DNA from: Salmonella enterica subsp. houtenae serovar Houten
Lineage (GTDB): Bacteria > Pseudomonadota > Gammaproteobacteria > Enterobacterales > Enterobacteriaceae
Assembly: GCA_900478215.1 (NCBI GenBank)
Contig: LS483478.1
Location: forward strand, 1,364,001 to 1,428,000
Direction of reading: 5' to 3'
Length of the DNA stretch: 64,000 nt
The notes beneath the pieces were generated by a model. The model worked only from the letters and a program-made list of their open reading frames with translations, did not search any database and was not told the origin of the DNA. Below are positions 33,906 to 43,743 of this stretch, piece after piece. Positions within the stretch are counted from its first letter, which is position 1. Each line of letters opens with the position of its first letter. A program made the position numbers and the translations under genes.

Positions 33906-34280
33906 ATGGCAAAGGAGTGGTTCACGGTTAAGGAATGTCTTGGCTTACCGGGGTTTCCGGGAAGCGAGCCTGCGGCTCGCGAACGTTTGTATAAGTACAG
34001 CGAAGGGAAAGAGGGGGTCAGGCGTAAACGTGTTAAATCAAAGGCCGAGGAGTTTCATATCTCTGTTCTCCCTCTCTATGTTCATCGTTATCTGGACGAC
34101 AACGGAGAGGAACCGACGCCAGAGCCCATTTCCTTACAGGAAGCGGAGCCTAAAGATATCTGGGAGATGATATTCAGATTACTGACGCCAGAACAGCGCA
34201 AGCAGGTGACCGGACGATTTAGGGTAAAAGGGATGAAAGCGGTCTTTCCCTTTCTGTTTGATGACACGCCGCCACGTTGA
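33906..34280 (+). CDS. Protein with Mu transposase/repressor-type N-terminal DNA-binding domain
   Basis: The product has 124 residues from the ATG at 33906, after GGAAAGGAAAGAAACC. Residues 1-60 (KEWFTVKECLGLPGFPGSEPAARERLYKY-type) match the winged helix at the start of MuA transposase and Mu repressor, including the EFHISVLP end. The rest is short, helical and acidic, with no catalytic DDE core. It is either a stand-alone regulator or a Mu-derived fragment. Upstream in-frame codons from 33789 lack a ribosome site. Confidence 0.78.
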   Translation: MAKEWFTVKECLGLPGFPGSEPAARERLYKYSEGKEGVRRKRVKSKAEEFHISVLPLYVHRYLDDNGEEPTPEPISLQEAEPKDIWEMIFRLLTPEQRKQVTGRFRVKGMKAVFPFLFDDTPPR

Positions 34281-34458
34281 TACCACGGCTGCAATTTCAA
34301 GGTTGACAAGTTTCGCCTCTCACAGGCAGACTTCACGCTCTACATTATCCTTCTGATAATGCGTAAGCGTTTAACGTTATCCAACGCACCTTAATCCTGA
34401 CGCTCAGGTAGAGGGGGCGTGGCATTTCCCCGCCTTACTCTGCATTCTGGAGTAATGC

Positions 34459-35637
34459 ATGACAGCAGTAAGCCAAAAAACACATACCCCGTCTGCGAAT
34501 TTTTCGCTGTTTCGCATCGCTTTTGCGGTTTTTCTGACCTATATGACGGTTGGCTTGCCGTTACCGGTCATTCCGCTTTTTGTCCATCACGAACTGGGCT
34601 ATAGCAACACGATGGTGGGTATCGCCGTGGGTATTCAGTTTTTGGCGACGGTATTGACGCGCGGCTACGCCGGGCGGCTGGCGGATCAATATGGCGCTAA
34701 ACGCTCGGCGCTACAGGGAATGCTTGCCTGTGGGTTGGCGGGTGCTGCCTGGTTGCTGGCCGCACTGTTGCCGGTTTCCGCGCCGGTAAAATTCGCTCTG
34801 CTTATTGTCGGGCGTTTAATTCTCGGCTTCGGCGAAAGTCAGTTACTGACGGGTACATTAACCTGGGGGATGGGACTGGAGGGGCCGGCGCGCTCCGGAA
34901 AGGTGATGTCATGGAACGGAATGGCGATTTACGGCGCGCTGGCTGCCGGTGCGCCGCTGGGATTATTGATTCATAGCCATTTCGGTTTTGCCGCTTTGGC
35001 GGGGACGACCATGGCGTTGCCGCTGTTGGCGTGGGCGTTTAACGGTACGGTGCGCAAAGTGCCTGCGCATACGGGCGAGCGTCCGTCGCTGTGGAGCGTT
35101 GTCGGGCTTATCTGGAAACCCGGGCTTGGCCTGGCGTTGCAGGGGGTGGGGTTTGCCGTTATCGGCACCTTTATTTCACTCTACTTCGCCAGTAACGGTT
35201 GGGCGATGGCGGGCTTTACGTTAACCGCCTTTGGCGGTGCGTTTGTACTGATGCGCGTGTTGTTCGGTTGGATGCCGGACCGTTTTGGCGGCATCAAAGT
35301 GGCGATTGTCTCTTTACTGGTTGAGACGGCAGGACTGCTGCTCTTATGGCTGGCGCCGACGGCCTGGATTGCGCTGGTAGGCGCGGCGCTCACCGGGGCA
35401 GGATGTTCATTGATTTTCCCGGCCCTGGGCGTGGAAGTCGTGAAACGCGTACCTTCCCAGGTACGCGGTACGGCGCTCGGCGGTTACGCTGCGTTTCAGG
35501 ATATCTCCTACGGCGTGACCGGCCCGCTGGCGGGCGTGCTGGCCACGTTATGCGGCTATCCTTCCGTATTCCTGGCGGGAGCGATCTCCGCGGTGGTTGG
35601 TATTCTGGTAACGATGTTATCGTTCCGGCGCGGCTAA
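34459..35637 (+). CDS. yfcJ: YfcJ, major facilitator superfamily transporter
   Basis: The product has 392 residues with twelve membrane helices. MFS loop-2 motif GYAGRLADQYGAKRSA follows helix 2, and GWMPDRFGGIK follows helix 8. It belongs to the UPF0226 group and matches E. coli YfcJ along its length. Its substrate is unknown. The last four bases overlap the end of the convergent flk gene. Confidence 0.94.
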   Translation: MTAVSQKTHTPSANFSLFRIAFAVFLTYMTVGLPLPVIPLFVHHELGYSNTMVGIAVGIQFLATVLTRGYAGRLADQYGAKRSALQGMLACGLAGAAWLLAALLPVSAPVKFALLIVGRLILGFGESQLLTGTLTWGMGLEGPARSGKVMSWNGMAIYGALAAGAPLGLLIHSHFGFAALAGTTMALPLLAWAFNGTVRKVPAHTGERPSLWSVVGLIWKPGLGLALQGVGFAVIGTFISLYFASNGWAMAGFTLTAFGGAFVLMRVLFGWMPDRFGGIKVAIVSLLVETAGLLLLWLAPTAWIALVGAALTGAGCSLIFPALGVEVVKRVPSQVRGTALGGYAAFQDISYGVTGPLAGVLATLCGYPSVFLAGAISAVVGILVTMLSFRRG

Positions 35638-36635
35638 GAAACCAGCCAGAAAAGCGCCAGTACAATTATCAATGCGATAAACAGCAGGCCTGGTCGCGTT
35701 GACAGGTTTTTCACGGTTTCAATCATCGGCGCGAACGGGCGGTAGATGGGTTGAATAGAGAGCGGTTCCAGATCGCCAGCCTCCCGCTCTACGCGCCGCA
35801 GGAAAATATGGTTAAGTAAATCCTGCACCTGGGCGGTTGTCAGCGCCGTTTGCGGCTGAATCTGATAAGTATGCTGCGCATACTCTTTGATCGCCGTGAG
35901 CTCGTTCGGCTCCAGTGGTTGTTTTAACGCTGCCTGAAGCGTATGCAGTGTAGGCGCGTGTTGTAGTGACAGCGTCTGCCGCGCCTGTAGCCACGTCACC
36001 AGATGGGTAAACTGTTTTGCCGGAATCAGCTCGCCGCTTTTCACGCCGGAGAGTTCCAGCATCGATTGCCAGATAAGTTTGCTTGACTCGCCAGTCGCCC
36101 CCGCCAGCTTCGTCACTAACTGATTCAACGTATTATGTTCAGCAGGCAATAGTGGTCGGTCCGTAGCCGGACGTTGCTGCGGCTGCGGAATGGAAAGCTG
36201 TCCTTGTTGCAGGAGCATCAGCACGTTTTTGAGTTGATCGGGCGTAAGCTGGCTAAGCGCGGTTTGACCGTATTGCTGACGGATAAAATCGCTGACCGCC
36301 TGACGATTGTTTCCTACGCCAAGCAGCTCCGTTAGCTGTGAAAGCACCTGACGATTGGCGTGATTTTGCTGTGCTACGTCCAGACGCTGGGTGAGATTCT
36401 GTTCAGCGGCGGGGAAGTGGCGCGACAGTAGCGGCGCGTCATTTTTTATCCCCAGATCGTGTTTCATTCCGGCCCATACCTCCGCGCTTTGCTGCTGGGT
36501 AAGGGAAATCAGGCGCGTGATCAGCCTTTCCAGCACCGTACGCTGTTGCATGGAAAGCGGCTGTTCGCCCGCAGCGGAAAGAGGATTTTGCCCTTCGCCT
36601 GGAGGCTGAGCGGGGGCGCCGGAGATGGGATGCAT
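35634..36635 (-). CDS. flk: Flk, flagellar-assembly checkpoint protein
   Basis: The product has 333 residues. It is mostly cytoplasmic with a Pro/Gln-rich N-terminus and Gln-rich helices, ending in a single C-terminal membrane helix (LLFIALIIVLALFWLVS). Flk (RflH) prevents early secretion of the anti-sigma factor FlgM and couples hook completion to late flagellar genes in Salmonella. It is divergent from pdxB, as in related genomes. Confidence 0.93.
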   Translation of the reverse strand: MHPISGAPAQPPGEGQNPLSAAGEQPLSMQQRTVLERLITRLISLTQQQSAEVWAGMKHDLGIKNDAPLLSRHFPAAEQNLTQRLDVAQQNHANRQVLSQLTELLGVGNNRQAVSDFIRQQYGQTALSQLTPDQLKNVLMLLQQGQLSIPQPQQRPATDRPLLPAEHNTLNQLVTKLAGATGESSKLIWQSMLELSGVKSGELIPAKQFTHLVTWLQARQTLSLQHAPTLHTLQAALKQPLEPNELTAIKEYAQHTYQIQPQTALTTAQVQDLLNHIFLRRVEREAGDLEPLSIQPIYRPFAPMIETVKNLSTRPGLLFIALIIVLALFWLVS

Positions 36636-36738
36636 AATTAATTATCCTTTAACCATAAATCTGAGCAATATATTCCTGGCGGCCAGATTATGGCACACTT
36701 GTCCGGTTAACTCTCGTTCTCAAACAGGTACGACAGTC

Positions 36739-37875
36739 GTGAAAATTCTCGTTGATGAAAATATGCCTTATGCCCGCGAATTATTTAGCCGCCTGGGTGA
36801 GGTAAAATCAGTGCCGGGTCGCCCGATCCCCGTTGAAGAATTGAACCATGCCGATGCGCTGATGGTGCGTTCGGTCACGAAAGTGAATGAGTCGCTGCTG
36901 AGCGGCACGCCGATTAACTTTGTCGGTACTGCTACGGCAGGCACCGATCATGTGGATGAGGCATGGCTGAAGCAGGCGGGCATCGGTTTTTCAGCCGCGC
37001 CCGGCTGTAATGCTATCGCCGTGGTGGAGTATGTGTTTTCCGCGCTGTTGATGCTGGCCGAACGTGACGGCTTTTCGTTACGCGATCGCACTGTAGGGAT
37101 TGTCGGCGTGGGTAACGTCGGAAGCCGGCTACAGACCAGGCTTGAAGCGTTGGGTATCCGCACGCTGTTGTGCGATCCGCCACGCGCCGCACGCGGGGAC
37201 GAGGGGGATTTTCGTACGCTGGATGAGGTGGTGCAGGAAGCGGATGTCCTGACTTTCCATACGCCGCTCTATAAAGACGGACCGTACAAAACGCTGCATC
37301 TGGCCGATGAGACGCTGATCCGCCGACTGAAACCCGGCGCCATTCTCATTAACGCCTGCCGCGGCCCGGTGGTGGATAACGCCGCGTTGCTGGCGCGACT
37401 CAATGCCGGTCAGCCGCTCAGTGTGGTACTTGATGTGTGGGAGGGCGAACCGGATCTTAACGTTGCGCTACTGGAAGCCGTGGATATCGGCACGTCGCAT
37501 ATTGCCGGCTATACGCTGGAAGGCAAAGCGCGCGGCACCACCCAGGTCTTTGAGGCGTATAGCGCGTTTATCGGTCGCGAGCAGCATGTCGCGCTGGAGA
37601 CATTACTGCCTGCGCCTGAGTTTGGTCGTATTACGCTTCATGGCCCGCTGGATCAACCGACGCTGAAAAGACTGGCGCATTTGGTGTATGATGTGCGCCG
37701 CGACGATGCGCCGCTGCGTAAAGTCGCTGGAATTCCGGGTGAATTTGATAAATTGCGTAAAAATTATCTTGAGCGCCGTGAATGGTCGTCTTTATACGTG
37801 ATGTGTGACGACGAAACGGCAGCCGCCTTGCTGTGCAAGCTAGGTTTTAACGCTGTTCATCACCCGGCACATTAA
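36739..37875 (+). CDS. pdxB: PdxB erythronate-4-phosphate dehydrogenase
   Basis: The product has 378 residues starting with GTG at 36739 to give MKILVDENMPYARELF; upstream codons are not in the family. It has an NAD-binding GIVGVGNVGSRL and the D-2-hydroxyacid dehydrogenase catalytic set, with Arg in NACRGPVVDN, Glu in DVWEGEP and His in TSHIAGY. It is the second step of pyridoxine synthesis. It leads the pdxB-usg-truA run. Confidence 0.96.
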   Translation: MKILVDENMPYARELFSRLGEVKSVPGRPIPVEELNHADALMVRSVTKVNESLLSGTPINFVGTATAGTDHVDEAWLKQAGIGFSAAPGCNAIAVVEYVFSALLMLAERDGFSLRDRTVGIVGVGNVGSRLQTRLEALGIRTLLCDPPRAARGDEGDFRTLDEVVQEADVLTFHTPLYKDGPYKTLHLADETLIRRLKPGAILINACRGPVVDNAALLARLNAGQPLSVVLDVWEGEPDLNVALLEAVDIGTSHIAGYTLEGKARGTTQVFEAYSAFIGREQHVALETLLPAPEFGRITLHGPLDQPTLKRLAHLVYDVRRDDAPLRKVAGIPGEFDKLRKNYLERREWSSLYVMCDDETAAALLCKLGFNAVHHPAH

Positions 37876-37942
37876 TGTCTTCTTAATGCTCCCTGTCGAA
37901 TAATGCGACAGGGACGCTTATGTATTTCTGGAGTAAATCACC

Positions 37943-38956
37943 ATGTCTGAAGGCTGGAACATTGCCATTCTGGGCGCAACGGGCGCCGTAGGCGAAGCCC
38001 TGCTTGAAACACTGGCTGAACGCCAGTTCCCGGTCGGTGAAATTTATGCGTTGGCGCGTCATGAAAGCGCGGGCGAGCACCTCCGTTTTGGTGGCAAGTC
38101 GGTCATTGTCCAGGATGCGGCGGACTTTGACTGGACGCAGGCGCAGTTGGCGTTTTTCGTTGCCGGCGCAGAGGCATCGGCTGCCTGGATAGACGACGCG
38201 ACCAATGCAGGTTGCCTGGTGATAGATTCCAGCGGTCTGTTCGCGCTGGAGCCTGATGTGCCGCTGGTCGTGCCGGAAGTTAACCCGTATGTACTGGCGG
38301 ATTACCGTAACCGTAACGTGATTGCGGTCGCCGATAGTCTGACCAGCCAACTGCTGGCGGCGCTCAAGCCGTTAATCGATCAGGGAGGACTGTCGCGTAT
38401 CGCCGTCACCAGTATGTTATCAGCGTCCGCGCAGGGGAAAAAAGCGGTCGATGCGCTGGCCGGACAGAGTGCGAAGCTGCTTAACGCCATACCGATTGAT
38501 GAAGATGATTTCTTTGGCCGCCAGTTGGCGTTCAATATGCTGCCGCTGCTGCCGGATCGTGAAGGCAGCGTGCGCCAGGAACGTCGTATCGTCGATGAAG
38601 TGCGTAAAATTTTACAGGACGATGGCGTGATGATCTCCGCCAGTGTCGTGCAGTCGCCGGTGTTCTATGGCCATGCGCAGATGGTGAGCTTTGAAGCGCT
38701 CCGTCCGCTGGCGGCGGAAGAGGCGCGCGAGGCGTTTTCCCGCGGCGAAGATATCGTACTGTCAGAAGAAACGGATTACCCGACGCAGGTGGGCGACGCT
38801 TCCGGCAATCCACAGCTTTCTATTGGCTGTGTGCATAATGATTACGGTATGCCGGAACAAATTCAGTTCTGGTCAGTGGCGGACAACGTGCGTTTCGGCG
38901 GCGCGCTGATGGCCGTTAAAATTGCGGAGAAGCTGGTGCAGGAGTATCTGTACTGA
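37943..38956 (+). CDS. usg: Usg, aspartate-semialdehyde dehydrogenase-like protein
   Basis: The product has 337 residues. It has the Asd fold with NAD(P)-type LGATGAVGEALLETL. The catalytic Cys of true Asd enzymes is not obvious: the corresponding segment is VADSLTSQLLAALKPL with no Cys. It is therefore probably not an active dehydrogenase. Its function is unknown. The stop overlaps the truA start by one base (TGATG). Confidence 0.92.
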   Translation: MSEGWNIAILGATGAVGEALLETLAERQFPVGEIYALARHESAGEHLRFGGKSVIVQDAADFDWTQAQLAFFVAGAEASAAWIDDATNAGCLVIDSSGLFALEPDVPLVVPEVNPYVLADYRNRNVIAVADSLTSQLLAALKPLIDQGGLSRIAVTSMLSASAQGKKAVDALAGQSAKLLNAIPIDEDDFFGRQLAFNMLPLLPDREGSVRQERRIVDEVRKILQDDGVMISASVVQSPVFYGHAQMVSFEALRPLAAEEAREAFSRGEDIVLSEETDYPTQVGDASGNPQLSIGCVHNDYGMPEQIQFWSVADNVRFGGALMAVKIAEKLVQEYLY

Positions 38957-39768
38957 TGTCCGGACAGCAATCATCGCCGGTCTATAAAATTGCGCTGGGC
39001 ATTGAGTACGACGGCAGTAGGTATTATGGCTGGCAGCGTCAGAATGAAGTGCGCAGCGTGCAGGAAAAGCTGGAAAAAGCGCTCTCGCAGGTGGCAAATG
39101 AACCTATTAACGTGTTCTGCGCCGGGCGTACCGATGCCGGCGTTCACGGCACCGGGCAGGTTGTCCATTTCGAAACGGCCGCATTGCGCAAAGATGCGGC
39201 ATGGACGCTGGGGGTAAATGCGAATTTGCCTGGTGACATTGCCGTGCGCTGGGTGAAAACTGTACCGGATGATTTCCACGCGCGATTTAGCGCTACGGCT
39301 CGCCGTTATCGCTATATCATCTACAATCATCGACTGCGTCCTGCGGTGTTAGCAAAAGGCGTGACGCATTACTATGAGCCGCTGGATGCAGAGCGGATGC
39401 ATCGCGCGGCGCAGTGTCTGCTTGGCGAAAATGATTTTACCTCGTTTCGCGCGGTGCAGTGCCAGTCGCGCACGCCGTGGCGTAATGTGATGCACATCAA
39501 CGTTACCCGCCACGGCCCTTATGTGGTGGTCGATATCAAAGCGAATGCCTTTGTTCATCATATGGTCAGGAATATTGTCGGCAGCCTGCTGGAAGTAGGC
39601 GCTCACAACCAGCCGGAGAGCTGGATCGCAGAGCTGTTAGCGGCGAAGGACAGAACGCTGGCGGCGGCAACGGCGAAAGCGGAAGGGCTCTATTTGGTTG
39701 CGGTGGATTACCCTGACCGGTTTGACCTTCCAAAACCGCCAATGGGCCCGCTATTTCTGGCGGATTAA
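38956..39768 (+). CDS. truA: TruA tRNA pseudouridine synthase (positions 38-40)
   Basis: The product has 270 residues. The catalytic Asp is in AGRTDAGVHGTGQ. The later blocks RFSATARRYRYIIYN and FVHHMVRNIVGSL are family marks. It isomerises uridines in the anticodon arm of many tRNAs. It is likely co-translated with usg. Confidence 0.96.
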   Translation: MSGQQSSPVYKIALGIEYDGSRYYGWQRQNEVRSVQEKLEKALSQVANEPINVFCAGRTDAGVHGTGQVVHFETAALRKDAAWTLGVNANLPGDIAVRWVKTVPDDFHARFSATARRYRYIIYNHRLRPAVLAKGVTHYYEPLDAERMHRAAQCLLGENDFTSFRAVQCQSRTPWRNVMHINVTRHGPYVVVDIKANAFVHHMVRNIVGSLLEVGAHNQPESWIAELLAAKDRTLAAATAKAEGLYLVAVDYPDRFDLPKPPMGPLFLAD

Positions 39769-39810
39769 TCCGAATCGCATACCCGATCCGTTTCGGGTAG
39801 AAAGGCAAAT

Positions 39811-40470
39811 ATGGACCTGATCTACTTTATTATTGATTTTATCCTGCACATCGATGTGCATCTGGCAGAGCTGGTCGCGGAGTACGGCGTCTGGGTGTAC
39901 GCCATTTTGTTTTTGATTCTGTTCTGTGAAACCGGCCTGGTCGTCACGCCGTTCCTGCCGGGCGACTCGCTGCTGTTTGTCGCCGGGGCGCTGGCTTCGC
40001 TGGAAACCAACGATCTTAATGTGCATATCATGGTGGCGTTAATGCTGATCGCCGCGATTGTCGGCGATGCGGTAAATTACACGATTGGTCGACTGTTCGG
40101 CGAAAAACTGTTCAGTAACCCGAATTCGAAAATTTTCCGCCGCAGTTACCTGGATAAAACCCACCAGTTTTATGAAAAACACGGCGGTAAAACCATCATT
40201 CTCGCTCGCTTTGTGCCGATCGTCAGAACCTTTGCGCCGTTTGTGGCAGGGATGGGGCACATGTCCTATCGGCATTTTGCCGCCTATAACGTCATCGGCG
40301 CGCTGCTGTGGGTACTGCTCTTTACCTACGCCGGTTATTTCTTCGGTACGATACCGTTGATTCAGGATAACCTTAAGCTGCTGATTGTGGGGATTATCGT
40401 GGTTTCGATATTACCAGGCGTCATTGAGATTGTTCGGCATAAGCGCGCGGCGTCGCGTACCGCAAAATAG
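39811..40470 (+). CDS. dedA: DedA-family inner-membrane protein
   Basis: The product has 219 residues with several membrane helices. The DedA signature is FCETGLVVTPFLPGDSLLF, and the conserved arginine loop is ILARFVPIVRTFAPFVAGMGHM. DedA proteins act in envelope lipid handling and in proton-motive-force-linked drug tolerance. It is upstream of accD, as in E. coli. Confidence 0.95.
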   Translation: MDLIYFIIDFILHIDVHLAELVAEYGVWVYAILFLILFCETGLVVTPFLPGDSLLFVAGALASLETNDLNVHIMVALMLIAAIVGDAVNYTIGRLFGEKLFSNPNSKIFRRSYLDKTHQFYEKHGGKTIILARFVPIVRTFAPFVAGMGHMSYRHFAAYNVIGALLWVLLFTYAGYFFGTIPLIQDNLKLLIVGIIVVSILPGVIEIVRHKRAASRTAK

Positions 40471-40619
40471 AAAGTAACTCAGCGGTTCGACCACTTTTTT
40501 ATCCAAAGTTTCGGGCTGTTATGTTTTAATGTGCAACATTCATGGTCTGTTGGGGGCAAAAATGGCATTATGCGCCCCTTATAATAAAGCTGACTAAGGT
40601 TCAGGCAGAAAGGTCACCA

Positions 40620-41534
40620 ATGAGCTGGATTGAACGAATTAAAAGCAACATTACTCCCACCCGCAAGGCAAGCATTCCTGAAGGGGTGTGGACCAAGTGT
40701 GATAGCTGCGGTCAGGTTTTATACCGCGCTGAGCTGGAACGTAATCTTGAGGTCTGTCCTAAGTGTGACCATCATATGCGCATGTCGGCGCGCAATCGCC
40801 TGCATAGCCTGTTAGATGAAGGTTCCCTTGTGGAGTTGGGTAGCGAACTGGAGCCAAAAGACGTGCTCAAGTTCCGCGACTCCAAAAAATATAAAGACAG
40901 ACTGGCGTCCGCGCAGAAAGAAACCGGCGAGAAAGACGCGCTGGTGGTCATGAAAGGGACGCTTCACGGTATGCCGGTTGTCGCCGCCGCGTTTGAATTC
41001 GCGTTCATGGGCGGCTCAATGGGGTCTGTCGTTGGCGCCCGCTTCGTTCGCGCCGTTGAACAGGCGCTGGAAGACAACTGTCCGTTAGTGTGTTTCTCTG
41101 CTTCCGGCGGTGCGCGTATGCAAGAAGCGCTGATGTCGCTGATGCAGATGGCGAAAACCTCGGCGGCGCTGGCTAAAATGCAGGAACGTGGTCTGCCCTA
41201 CATCTCGGTATTGACCGATCCGACAATGGGCGGCGTTTCCGCCAGTTTTGCGATGCTGGGCGATCTCAACATCGCCGAGCCAAAAGCCCTCATTGGCTTC
41301 GCCGGCCCGCGCGTTATCGAACAAACCGTCCGTGAGAAGCTCCCGCCGGGATTCCAGCGCAGTGAGTTCCTGATTGAAAAAGGCGCTATTGATATGATCG
41401 TCCGCCGCCCGGAGATGCGCCTGAAGCTGGCGAGCATTCTGGCGAAGTTGATGAATCTGCCCGCGCCAAACCCGGACGCCCCGCGTGAAGGCGTGGTGGT
41501 GCCTCCGGCGCCGGATCAGGAGTCTGAGGCCTGA
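40620..41534 (+). CDS. accD: AccD acetyl-CoA carboxylase carboxyltransferase beta subunit
   Basis: The product has 304 residues from the ATG at 40620. The N-terminal four-Cys zinc ribbon is CDSCG and CPKCDHHM. The crotonase-like core has [14 protein letters not shown] and [18 protein letters not shown]. With AccA it transfers CO2 from biotin to acetyl-CoA. The zinc ribbon also binds its own mRNA in E. coli. It is followed by a strong terminator. Confidence 0.97.
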
Positions 41535-41540
41535 TAACTG

Positions 41541-41571
41541 AAAAGGGCAGGGCCGCAGGCTCTGCCCTTTT
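41541..41571 (+). terminator. Terminator after accD
   Basis: AAAAGGGCAG and CTGCCCTTTT form a 10-bp stem with an 11-nt loop, 6 bp after the stop codon. Confidence 0.88.
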
Positions 41572-41601
41572 GCTTTTCACCGTAAAGAAGCAGCGGAATC
41601 A

Positions 41602-42870
41602 ATGAAAAACAAATCTATACCTCAAGCTGCGTCGCCCCTGGCTTCGTGGCTTTCTTATCTGGAAAACCTGCACAGCAAGAGTATCGATTTAGGCCTTGAG
41701 CGTGTAAGCCAGGTGGCAGCGCGTCTGGAGATCCTCAAACCTGCGCCGTTCGTTTTTACCGTTGCGGGAACTAACGGCAAAGGGACGACCTGCCGAACGC
41801 TGGAGTCGGTGTTAATAGCGGCGGGATACCGTGTGGGCGTCTATAGTTCGCCTCATCTGGTACGTTACACCGAGCGCGTGCGCGTGCAGGGGAAAGAATT
41901 AGCGGAATCCGCGCATACCGCGTCCTTTGCGGAAATAGAAGCGGCGCGCGGCGATATTTCATTGACCTATTTTGAATATGGTACGTTGTCGGCATTGTGG
42001 CTGTTTAAACAGGCTAACCTTGACGTGGTGATTCTGGAGGTTGGGTTGGGCGGGCGCCTGGACGCCACGAACATTGTGGATGCCGATGTGGCGGTAATTA
42101 CCAGCATCGCGCTTGACCATACTGACTGGCTGGGGCCGGATCGCGAAAGTATTGGCCGCGAGAAGGCCGGGATTTTTCGTGCGGAAAAACCCGCTATTGT
42201 CGGCGAACCGGAAATGCCGGCAACCATCGCGGATGTTGCGCAGGAGACCGGCGCGTTGCTGCGGCGTCGCGACGTTGACTGGCGTTATGAGGCGACAGCG
42301 ACCCACTGGTCGTTTACCGATGGCGACGGCACGCTTGCCGGACTGCCGTTGCCGCAGGTTCCCCAGCCGAATGCCGCCACCGCTCTGGCCGCGCTGCGCG
42401 CCAGCGGGTTGAACATTGACGAACAGGCGATTCGCGACGGTATTGCGCAGGCGACCTTGCCGGGACGTTTTCAAATTGTGAGCGAGTCGCCGCGCGTTAT
42501 CTTTGATGTCGCCCATAATCCCCACGCGGCGGAATACCTGACGGGTCGTCTGAAAACGTTGCCGAAACGCGGGCGCGTGCTTGCGGTGATTGGTATGCTG
42601 CATGATAAAGATATCGCCGGAACGTTAGCCTGGTTGAAAAGCGTGGTTGACGACTGGTATTGTGCTCCGTTAGAGGGGCCGCGCGGCGCGACGGCGGAAC
42701 AACTTCTGGAACATCTGGGGAAAGGGAATGTCTATGATAGCGTCGCGCAGGCATGGCAGGCCGCCATCGACGCGGCGCAGCCAGAAGATACCGTGCTGGT
42801 GTGCGGATCATTCCACACCGTCGCACATGTTATGCAAGTGATAGACGCGGGGAGAATCGGTGGCGAGTAA
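41602..42870 (+). CDS. folC: FolC dihydrofolate synthase / folylpolyglutamate synthase
   Basis: The product has 422 residues. The ATP loop is AGTNGKGTTCRTLESVL, followed by SSPHLVRYTERVRV and LEVGLGGRLDATN. It joins glutamate to dihydropteroate and extends folate polyglutamates. The ATG at 41602 lies 30 bp past the accD terminator. It overlaps the dedD start by 11 bp. Confidence 0.96.
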   Translation: MKNKSIPQAASPLASWLSYLENLHSKSIDLGLERVSQVAARLEILKPAPFVFTVAGTNGKGTTCRTLESVLIAAGYRVGVYSSPHLVRYTERVRVQGKELAESAHTASFAEIEAARGDISLTYFEYGTLSALWLFKQANLDVVILEVGLGGRLDATNIVDADVAVITSIALDHTDWLGPDRESIGREKAGIFRAEKPAIVGEPEMPATIADVAQETGALLRRRDVDWRYEATATHWSFTDGDGTLAGLPLPQVPQPNAATALAALRASGLNIDEQAIRDGIAQATLPGRFQIVSESPRVIFDVAHNPHAAEYLTGRLKTLPKRGRVLAVIGMLHDKDIAGTLAWLKSVVDDWYCAPLEGPRGATAEQLLEHLGKGNVYDSVAQAWQAAIDAAQPEDTVLVCGSFHTVAHVMQVIDAGRIGGE

Positions 42871-43534
42871 GTTTCAGAATCGTTTAGTCGGCACGATTGT
42901 GTTAGTCGCGCTGGGGGTTATTGTGCTTCCCGGTCTGCTGGACGGACAGAAAAAGCATTATCAGGATGAATTTGCTGCGATTCCACTGGTACCGAAGCCT
43001 GGCGACCGTGATGAGCCGGATATGATGCCCGCCGCAACGCAGGCGCTGCCGACACAGCCGCCGGAAGGGGCGGCTGAAGAGGTGCGGGCGGGAGATGCTG
43101 CAGCGCCGTCGTTGGACCCGTCGCGCATGGCGTCTAACAACGTCGAGCCTGATCCGATACCGGTGGAGACGCCTAAACCGAAGCCGGTTGAAAAGCCGAA
43201 GCCGCAGCCTAAACCGCAACAGCCGGTTGTCGTTGCTTCCGCGCCGACACCCGCGCCGAAACCGGCCGCCGACGATAAACCCGCGCCGACCGGCAAAGCC
43301 TATGTCGTACAGTTGGGCGCGCTGAAAAATGCGGATAAAGTCAACGAGATAGTCAGCAAGCTTCGTTCCGCCGGGTTTCGGGTTTATACTTCCCCCTCAA
43401 CGCCGGTACAGGGTAAAATAACCCGTATTCTTGTCGGACCGGATGCGTCGAAAGATAAGATGAAAGGATCGCTTGGCGAGCTCAAGCAGATTTCTGGGTT
43501 AAGCGGCGTGGTGATGGGGTATAGCCCAAACTAA
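42860..43534 (+). CDS. dedD: DedD cell-division SPOR protein
   Basis: The product has 224 residues from a GTG at 42860 inside folC. One N-terminal membrane helix (LVGTIVLVALGVIVLPGLL) is followed by a long Pro/Lys/Gln-rich periplasmic linker. A C-terminal SPOR domain from about residue 145 (AYVVQLGALKNADKVNEIV) binds denuded peptidoglycan at the septum. The length is close to the family's 220. Confidence 0.95.
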   Translation: MASKFQNRLVGTIVLVALGVIVLPGLLDGQKKHYQDEFAAIPLVPKPGDRDEPDMMPAATQALPTQPPEGAAEEVRAGDAAAPSLDPSRMASNNVEPDPIPVETPKPKPVEKPKPQPKPQQPVVVASAPTPAPKPAADDKPAPTGKAYVVQLGALKNADKVNEIVSKLRSAGFRVYTSPSTPVQGKITRILVGPDASKDKMKGSLGELKQISGLSGVVMGYSPN

Positions 43535-43543
43535 GACGCGTTT

Positions 43544-43575
43544 TGCCTGATGGTGCAGCGCTTATCAGGTTGACG
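43544..43575. repeat. Single REP arm after dedD
   Basis: TGCCTGATGGTGCAGCGCTTATCAGG is one REP unit, with no full inverted partner. Confidence 0.75.
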
Positions 43576-43671
43576 GCGGCTCTTCTGGTCGTGCCCGAAG
43601 AGATAAAAAGTGTGATGGCGTTGAATATTTTTTCAGCGCCATTTTTATTTACGCGTGGGAAGGAAATCCCT

Positions 43672-43687
43672 ACGCAAACGTTTTCTT
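43672..43687 (+). promoter_or_regulatory. PurR operator of the cvpA-purF operon
   Basis: ACGCAAACGTTTTCTT fits the PurR consensus ACGCAAACGTTTNCNT in every fixed position, 57 bp before cvpA. A TAGAAT-type -10 follows about 10 bp later, so PurR bound with hypoxanthine or guanine would block transcription. Confidence 0.93.
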
Positions 43688-43743
43688 TTTCTGTTAGAAT
43701 GCGCCCCGAACAGGACGACAGGGCGTAAAATCGTGGGACATCT

